Source: CAYOVG01 sp964407285 (GTDB lineage: Bacteria > Desulfobacterota > Syntrophobacteria > Syntrophobacterales > Syntrophobacteraceae). From it: DNA of 11,749 nucleotides. The stretch is taken from NCBI GenBank assembly GCA_964407285.1, contig CAYOVG010000232.1, forward strand, positions 1 to 11,749, written 5' to 3'. Shown piece after piece: positions 8,360 through 11,749 of the stretch. Every line of letters begins with the position of its first letter. Positions within the stretch are counted from its first letter, which is position 1. Under the pieces are notes generated by a model. It had not been told where the DNA came from and did no database searches. It saw nothing but the letters and a program-made list of their open reading frames with translations. Position numbers and translations under genes: made by a program.

Positions 8360-8487
8360 CTTTGTGGGCGACAATCCACCACCGTCGCCGGCGGCGCCGT
8401 TCAATCAACGGTATTGGAAGAGGCGGCCGGCGACGGCCTCCGAAGCGCCCTTGACGGGAAGGCCGGATTGATGTTTACTCCTAAGAG

Positions 8488-8508
8488 ATGCATGTGCGAT
8501 ATGCATGT
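8488..8508. repeat. direct repeat of ATGCATGT (possible operator)
   Basis: ATGCATGT occurs at 8488-8495 and 8501-8508, 13 bases apart, and each copy contains the palindrome ATGCAT. The spacing is near one and a quarter helical turns. It lies about 150 bases upstream of the kinase start, a distance typical of upstream activator sites, but no known motif is recognised. Confidence 0.35.
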
Positions 8509-8533
8509 CTATAACGGGGTGAATTGCACGATT

Positions 8534-8612
8534 ATTGGACACACTGCATATTATTTCATCTTCGGTTGCCCATGGATTCCCCGCTTTTCACGGTTGATGG
8601 AAAATTGGACAC
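8534..8612. repeat. direct repeat of ATTGGACAC, 70 bases apart
   Basis: ATTGGACAC is exact at 8534-8542 and 8604-8612. The second copy overlaps the -24 side of the candidate kinase promoter. Seventy bases is close to seven helical turns, so the copies would lie on the same DNA face. Nine bases is short enough that chance cannot be excluded. Confidence 0.3.
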
Positions 8613-8621
8613 CGTGTTGAA
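8606..8621 (+). promoter_or_regulatory. candidate sigma-54-like promoter for the kinase-regulator operon
   Basis: TGGACACCGTGTTGAA has TGG and TTG at the spacing expected for -24/-12 elements, with GA in place of the -12 GC. It shares the TGG-N8-TTGA layout with the element facing hdrA at 8170-8185. Transcription would start near 8632, 25 bases before the kinase start. The match is weak. Confidence 0.3.
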
Positions 8622-8656
8622 TTTTTAAACACCCGCTGATTCAATGAGGCTTCACA

Positions 8657-10180
8657 ATGGGAAATGGGCCGAAAACAGTGAAAATCGGAGTCATCGGAGG
8701 AGGCAAGCGCTGCAAAACCCTCCTGGAGATGCTCGATGAAGGGCGTCTTCCCGCCTTCAACGCGGAAGTCCTCGCGGTTGCGGACCCCGACGTGGATGCC
8801 GCGGGCATTCGGCTGGCGCAAAGGAAAGGCATCTTTACAACCGGAAACTACCAGGACTTCCACGAAATTTCCGGCCTGGATTTCGTCGTGGACCTTACCG
8901 GCAACAAATCCCATATAGAGGACTTCCGGCGAGACGACCCTTCCCGAACGGCAGTGCTGGAACTGACGATATCGAAGCTCCTCTGCGACATGATCCAGTT
9001 CAGGACCATGTACCTCTTTGAAAAACGCCAGCTGGACATCAACGAGGGGATCGTCGAGAGCATATTCGCCAGTATCCATGACGGAGTGATTCTCCTCAGC
9101 CCGGGATTCAAAATACTGGACGCCAACGAGGCGTTCCTCAAGCTTACGGGGAAAAGGAGGGACGCGGTGGTGGGGAAATCCTGCCACGAGACCATCCACT
9201 GCATGGATCAGCCCTGCGAGGAGAAGGGGGAGCTGTGTCCCGTCATCGAAAGCCTGGAGACCCGCCGGAGTTCCCACGTGATCCACGGACACAATTCGAG
9301 AAACGGAAAGACGATCTACTGCGAGGTAACCGTGGTTCCTCTCAAGAATGCCGGAGGGGAAGTGGAACTGCTCATAGCCATCATGCGGGATATCACGGCT
9401 GAACTGGAGAGGAGAGTCGAAGAAAAGACGCGGAAATTCAAGATGAACCTGGCGCGCCTCATCCACGAGGACAAAATGATCGCCTTGGGGAAGCTCGTGT
9501 CGAGCGCGGTCCATGAGATCAACAACCCTCTCTCCGGCATACTGGCCCTTGCCCGGTTGATGTACCGGACGCTGGAGGAGGAGAAGGAAGACCTGGCCGG
9601 TGAGAACATCGAGCAGTTCAAGTACTATCTGCATCTGATAGACACCGAGGCGGCCCGGTGCGGCGCCATTGTGGGCAACCTGCTTTCCTTTTCGAGGTTG
9701 CATAAGGTCGAGTACAGGTATTTTTTACTGAACGACGTCATAAGGAAGGTTATCCTGCTGTTCCGCCATAAGGCTCAGTTGCAGGACATAGAGATCAGGC
9801 TGGAGTTGAGCGAGGACCTGCCGCGAATGTTCGGAGACCCCGGCCAAATCCAGCAGTGTCTCGTCAACCTGTTGTTCAATGCAATGGAGGCGATGCCTCA
9901 CGGGGGCTGGGTCGTCGTGAGGAGCTACCTGGACGCGGAGAGCAAGTCCATCGGGCTGGAGATCGAGGATTGCGGCTCCGGGATTCCCGAAGACATGATG
10001 TCGATGATATTCGAACCTTTCTTCTCCTCGAAGCACAACGAAAAGGGGGTCGGTCTCGGCCTTTCGGTGGTTTACGGGATAATCAAGGACCATGGGGGCT
10101 CGATTTTTGTAAAGAGCGAGGTCGGCAAGGGAGCGAGGTTCATTATCCATTTTTCCGGTATCAAGCCGGCGGAGGCCTGA
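8657..10180 (+). CDS. Sensor histidine kinase: Rossmann-like N-terminal domain, PAS, HisKA, HATPase, 507 aa, probably cytoplasmic
   Basis: Residues 7-115 look like a nucleotide-binding Rossmann domain: a first strand into a glycine loop (VKIGVIGGGKRC, 8-19), a second strand ending in an acidic residue (EVLAVADPD, 37-45), then a DFVVDLTGN strand (75-83), as in GFO/IDH/MocA-type dehydrogenases. A PAS domain follows (about 130-248) with a cysteine-rich insert (C176, C182, C187, C194), and a short coiled stretch (248-275). The HisKA domain carries His286 in VHEINNP. The HATPase domain has an N box (N404, N408), G1 (DCGSG, 438-442) and G2 (GVGLGLS, 464-470). No transmembrane segment is evident, so a cytosolic signal is likely. 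Start: GAGG at 8646-8649, 7 bases before ATG. Lying directly upstream of the sigma-54 regulator, it is its probable partner. It may also address the receiver embedded in the divergent HdrA protein (inference). The kinase call is firm; ligand binding is inferred. Confidence 0.92.
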   Translation: MGNGPKTVKIGVIGGGKRCKTLLEMLDEGRLPAFNAEVLAVADPDVDAAGIRLAQRKGIFTTGNYQDFHEISGLDFVVDLTGNKSHIEDFRRDDPSRTAVLELTISKLLCDMIQFRTMYLFEKRQLDINEGIVESIFASIHDGVILLSPGFKILDANEAFLKLTGKRRDAVVGKSCHETIHCMDQPCEEKGELCPVIESLETRRSSHVIHGHNSRNGKTIYCEVTVVPLKNAGGEVELLIAIMRDITAELERRVEEKTRKFKMNLARLIHEDKMIALGKLVSSAVHEINNPLSGILALARLMYRTLEEEKEDLAGENIEQFKYYLHLIDTEAARCGAIVGNLLSFSRLHKVEYRYFLLNDVIRKVILLFRHKAQLQDIEIRLELSEDLPRMFGDPGQIQQCLVNLLFNAMEAMPHGGWVVVRSYLDAESKSIGLEIEDCGSGIPEDMMSMIFEPFFSSKHNEKGVGLGLSVVYGIIKDHGGSIFVKSEVGKGARFIIHFSGIKPAEA

Positions 10181-10234
10181 CGGAAGTCGGAGATCGGAGG
10201 TCGGATATATCCATTCCGATCTCCGACTTCCGTC
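10179..10234. repeat. perfect 20-bp inverted repeat between kinase and regulator genes
   Basis: The arms 10179-10198 and 10215-10234 are exact reverse complements, with a 16-base spacer holding the palindrome GGATATATCC. The arm contains the sub-repeat style GGAAGTCGGAGATCGGAGGTCGG. The left arm begins within the kinase stop codon. No T run follows, so an ordinary intrinsic terminator is unlikely. It could be a dispersed intergenic repeat (REP or MITE-like remnant) or an RNA stem that stabilises the upstream transcript and sets unequal kinase and regulator levels. Confidence 0.85.
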
Positions 10235-10294
10235 TCCGTGGCTTTCACGCCGCCACCCGCAAAGTGGTAAGGATTTAGGAATGGGAGCGCCGCC

Positions 10295-11662
10295 ATGGGC
10301 GAAACGGCAAAGATCCTCGTAGTCGACGATGAACTGATCGTGCGCGAATCCCTGATCGGCTGGCTCATCAAGTCTGGCCATGCCGTCAAGGGCGCCGATT
10401 GCGGCCGCGCCGCGTTGCGGATGATCGCCGAATGCCAGTACGATCTCGTCTTTCTCGACATCAGGATGCCCGACATCGGAGGGCTGGAAATCCTCAGGAA
10501 GATAAAGCAGAGCAATCCGGACGTAATGGTGGTCATGATCACGGCGTTCGGTTCGGTCGAGAGCGCGGTGGAGGCCATGAAGCTGGGGGCCGACGACTAC
10601 ATGATGAAGCCCTTCGAACCCGAACTGCTGTGCATCCTGGTGGACAAATTGCTCCAGCAGAAGCGCCTCGTCGATGAAAACACGTCGCTCAGGGAGCAGA
10701 TCGTCGTCCGGAGCGGGTTCGACAACCTCATCGGCAATTGCGACTGCATGCGATCCCTCTTTACACTGCTGGAAAAAATAGCGAAGGTGGATTCGCCGGT
10801 GTTGATCCGTGGAGAGACCGGAACGGGGAAGGAACTGATCGCAAGGGCTATTCATGCCGGGAGCAACAGGTGCAAGGGGCCGTTTATCGCGATCAATTGC
10901 GGCGCCTTTGCCGAAACCCTCCTCGAAAGCGAACTGTTCGGACACGAGGCGGGTTCCTTCACGGGGGCTTCGCACGCAAAGAAGGGACGGCTGGAAATGG
11001 CCCGGGAAGGAACGCTCTTCCTGGATGAAGTCGGTGAGGTGCCGCCCAAGATGCAGGTGGACCTCCTTCGCGTGCTGCAGGAGAAGCAGTTCCAGAAAGT
11101 GGGGGGCACGAAGAGCATTTCCGTGAACTTCAGGCTGGTTTCCGCCACGCATCGCGATTTGCGCCATGAGATCAAGCAGGGGACGTTCAGGCAGGACTTC
11201 TACTTCCGGCTGAATGTCATCGAGGTCGAAGTCCCTCCGCTACGGGAAAGAAAGGAAGACATCGCGGTCCTCGCCGGCCATTTCCTCGGTAGGATCTGCA
11301 AGGAGACCAATAAGCATATCAACGGGTTCCAGCAACAGGCGCTCGAACTTCTCGAAGCGTACGACTGGCCGGGGAACGTCCGCGAACTGGAAAACGCCAT
11401 CGAACGGGCGGTCGTTCTTGCAAGGGGAAGTCTGCTGTGCAGGGAGGATTTCGCTTTCCTGCTGAAGACCCCCGGACACGTTGCCCCGGACTCGCTGGAG
11501 GATATGGAACGGAACCATATCGGCAACACGTTGAGGTACTGCAACTGGAATATCTCGAAGGCCGCGAGGATTCTGGGCGTCAACCGGACAACGCTTCACA
11601 ATAAGATCAGGAAATACGGCCTGAGGGCCCCTGATTCCGATGGAAGGATCGACAGAAATTGA
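10295..11662 (+). CDS. NtrC-family sigma-54-dependent response regulator, 455 aa
   Basis: An N-terminal receiver domain (residues 4-122) has D11, D12, phospho-acceptor D55, T83 and K105. The AAA+ sigma-54 interaction domain (about 145-375) follows with Walker A GETGTGKE (173-180), the sigma-54 contact loop and Walker B GTLFLDEV (239-246). The loop reads GSFTGA (220-225) where GAFTGA is usual. The C-terminal Fis-type helix-turn-helix (about 409-443, ISKAARILGVNRTTLHNKI) binds upstream activator sites. Length and order are standard for the family. Start: GGGAG lies 7 bases before ATG 10295. It follows the kinase by 114 bases and is probably its cognate regulator. Likely targets are the candidate sigma-54 promoters in the divergent region, including that of the hdr operon (inference). 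Confidence 0.96.
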   Translation: MGETAKILVVDDELIVRESLIGWLIKSGHAVKGADCGRAALRMIAECQYDLVFLDIRMPDIGGLEILRKIKQSNPDVMVVMITAFGSVESAVEAMKLGADDYMMKPFEPELLCILVDKLLQQKRLVDENTSLREQIVVRSGFDNLIGNCDCMRSLFTLLEKIAKVDSPVLIRGETGTGKELIARAIHAGSNRCKGPFIAINCGAFAETLLESELFGHEAGSFTGASHAKKGRLEMAREGTLFLDEVGEVPPKMQVDLLRVLQEKQFQKVGGTKSISVNFRLVSATHRDLRHEIKQGTFRQDFYFRLNVIEVEVPPLRERKEDIAVLAGHFLGRICKETNKHINGFQQQALELLEAYDWPGNVRELENAIERAVVLARGSLLCREDFAFLLKTPGHVAPDSLEDMERNHIGNTLRYCNWNISKAARILGVNRTTLHNKIRKYGLRAPDSDGRIDRN

Positions 11663-11712
11663 AGGCGGCAATCGTTTGATCGTAAATCCGCCCACCTTCG
11701 GAGGCCTTACTC

Positions 11713-11749
11713 ATGATGGAAACGATATGGAAAATACTGCTCATCGATG
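11713..11749 (+). CDS. start of a further gene, probably another receiver-domain protein (truncated by window end)
   Basis: ATG ATG at 11713 follows GGAGG at 11700-11704 by 8 bases and opens a frame reading MMETIWKILLID before the window ends. The KILLID segment fits the first strand and acidic pocket of a receiver domain, as in KILVVDD of the upstream regulator. It begins 50 bases after that regulator's stop, so it probably shares the operon. Only 12 residues are visible, so the family call is tentative. Confidence 0.5.
   Translation, partial: MMETIWKILLID

Larger units (their letters stand above)
8112..8656. other. 545-base divergent intergenic regulatory region
   Basis: No credible gene lies between the divergent hdrA and histidine-kinase starts. 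The half near hdrA is GC-rich and holds a 60-base-spaced direct repeat (8284-8299, 8344-8359) and an imperfect hairpin (arms 8382-8391 and 8427-8436, no T run). The half near the kinase is more AT-rich and holds short direct repeats (ATGCATGT at 8488 and 8501; ATTGGACAC at 8534 and 8604). Candidate -24/-12 elements face both ways. This is the natural site for shared control of the two gene groups. Confidence 0.7.

Noticed and set aside
8112..8408. 99-residue N-terminal extension of HdrA from ATG 8408
   Set aside because: The extension is arginine-rich, encodes the intergenic direct repeats and has no HdrA similarity. The family start is MSRKIGFYICHCG at 8111 with a strong ribosome site.
8382..8436. 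Imperfect hairpin in the divergent spacer as terminator or attenuator
   Set aside because: The arms are about 10 bp with a 34-base loop and no T run, in very GC-rich sequence where such pairings arise by chance.
10179..10234. Intrinsic terminator after the kinase gene
   Set aside because: The stem is strong but no T-rich tract follows in the direction of transcription, and the next gene is its likely operon partner.
10281..10322. Small upstream ORF (13 codons) overlapping the regulator start
   Set aside because: It has an ATG with a weak purine-rich stretch upstream, but it is very short, has no recognisable leader features and could easily be chance.
9725..11167. 480-codon minus-strand frame opposite the kinase and regulator genes
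   Set aside because: It is antisense to two well-conserved signalling genes, spans their intergenic hairpin, and has no family resemblance.
1..11749. CRISPR arrays, tRNA or rRNA genes, insertion sequences, prophage or integrase genes
   Set aside because: I saw no regularly spaced repeats, no structural RNA sequence and no transposase or integrase reading frame on either strand.

Overview
The window is GC-rich, gene-dense bacterial DNA, and one 10-base N run shows that it comes from a draft or metagenomic scaffold. The gene set points to an anaerobe of the Desulfobacterota (the old Deltaproteobacteria), probably a sulfate-reducing or syntrophic lineage. It holds HdrA-type flavin/iron-sulfur proteins without archaeal context, MvhD, an FrhB/FdhB-like protein, and an NtrC-type sigma-54 regulator paired with a PAS histidine kinase. 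The lineage is inferred from gene content only; no rRNA or marker gene is present.

Layout. Positions 8111 to 1 (minus strand) form one tightly packed operon, read right to left: an HdrA with an inserted GltD/NfnB-type NAD(P)H module (8111-4707), MvhD (4691-4194), an FrhB/FdhB-like protein with two 4Fe-4S motifs (4134-2962), and a second, very long HdrA-family protein (2965 to beyond position 1) that starts in a 4-base ATGA overlap. Positions 8112-8656 are a 545-base divergent intergenic region with direct repeats and candidate sigma-54-like promoters facing both ways. Positions 8657-11662 (plus strand) encode a histidine kinase with an N-terminal Rossmann-like domain and a sigma-54-activating response regulator, separated by a perfect 20-bp inverted repeat. 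At 11713 a further gene begins whose first residues look like another receiver domain; it runs off the window.

The most interesting object is the second HdrA protein. Read across the N run, it is one continuous protein of at least about 985 residues: FAD domain, two-cluster ferredoxin domain, a complete CheY-like receiver domain (phospho-acceptor Asp, Thr and Lys all present), the rest of the HdrA flavoprotein, then a second HdrA-like unit. The N run lies inside the VVDDE motif of the receiver, is not a multiple of three, and breaks naive gene calling, so the fusion is easily missed. The embedded receiver aligns without gaps to the receiver of the neighbouring response regulator (about 55 of 115 residues identical by hand count).

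How it may work together (inference). The Hdr/MvhD/FrhB proteins probably form a soluble flavin-based electron-transfer complex, possibly bifurcating, with NAD(P)H as one likely substrate. The kinase, which carries a Rossmann-like domain and a cysteine-rich PAS domain, could sense redox or nucleotide state. It could phosphorylate both the transcriptional regulator, controlling expression through sigma-54, and the receiver inside the HdrA protein, controlling the enzyme itself. That would couple transcriptional and post-translational control of an electron-transfer complex through one kinase. It is a hypothesis from domain content and gene neighbourhood, not something the sequence proves.
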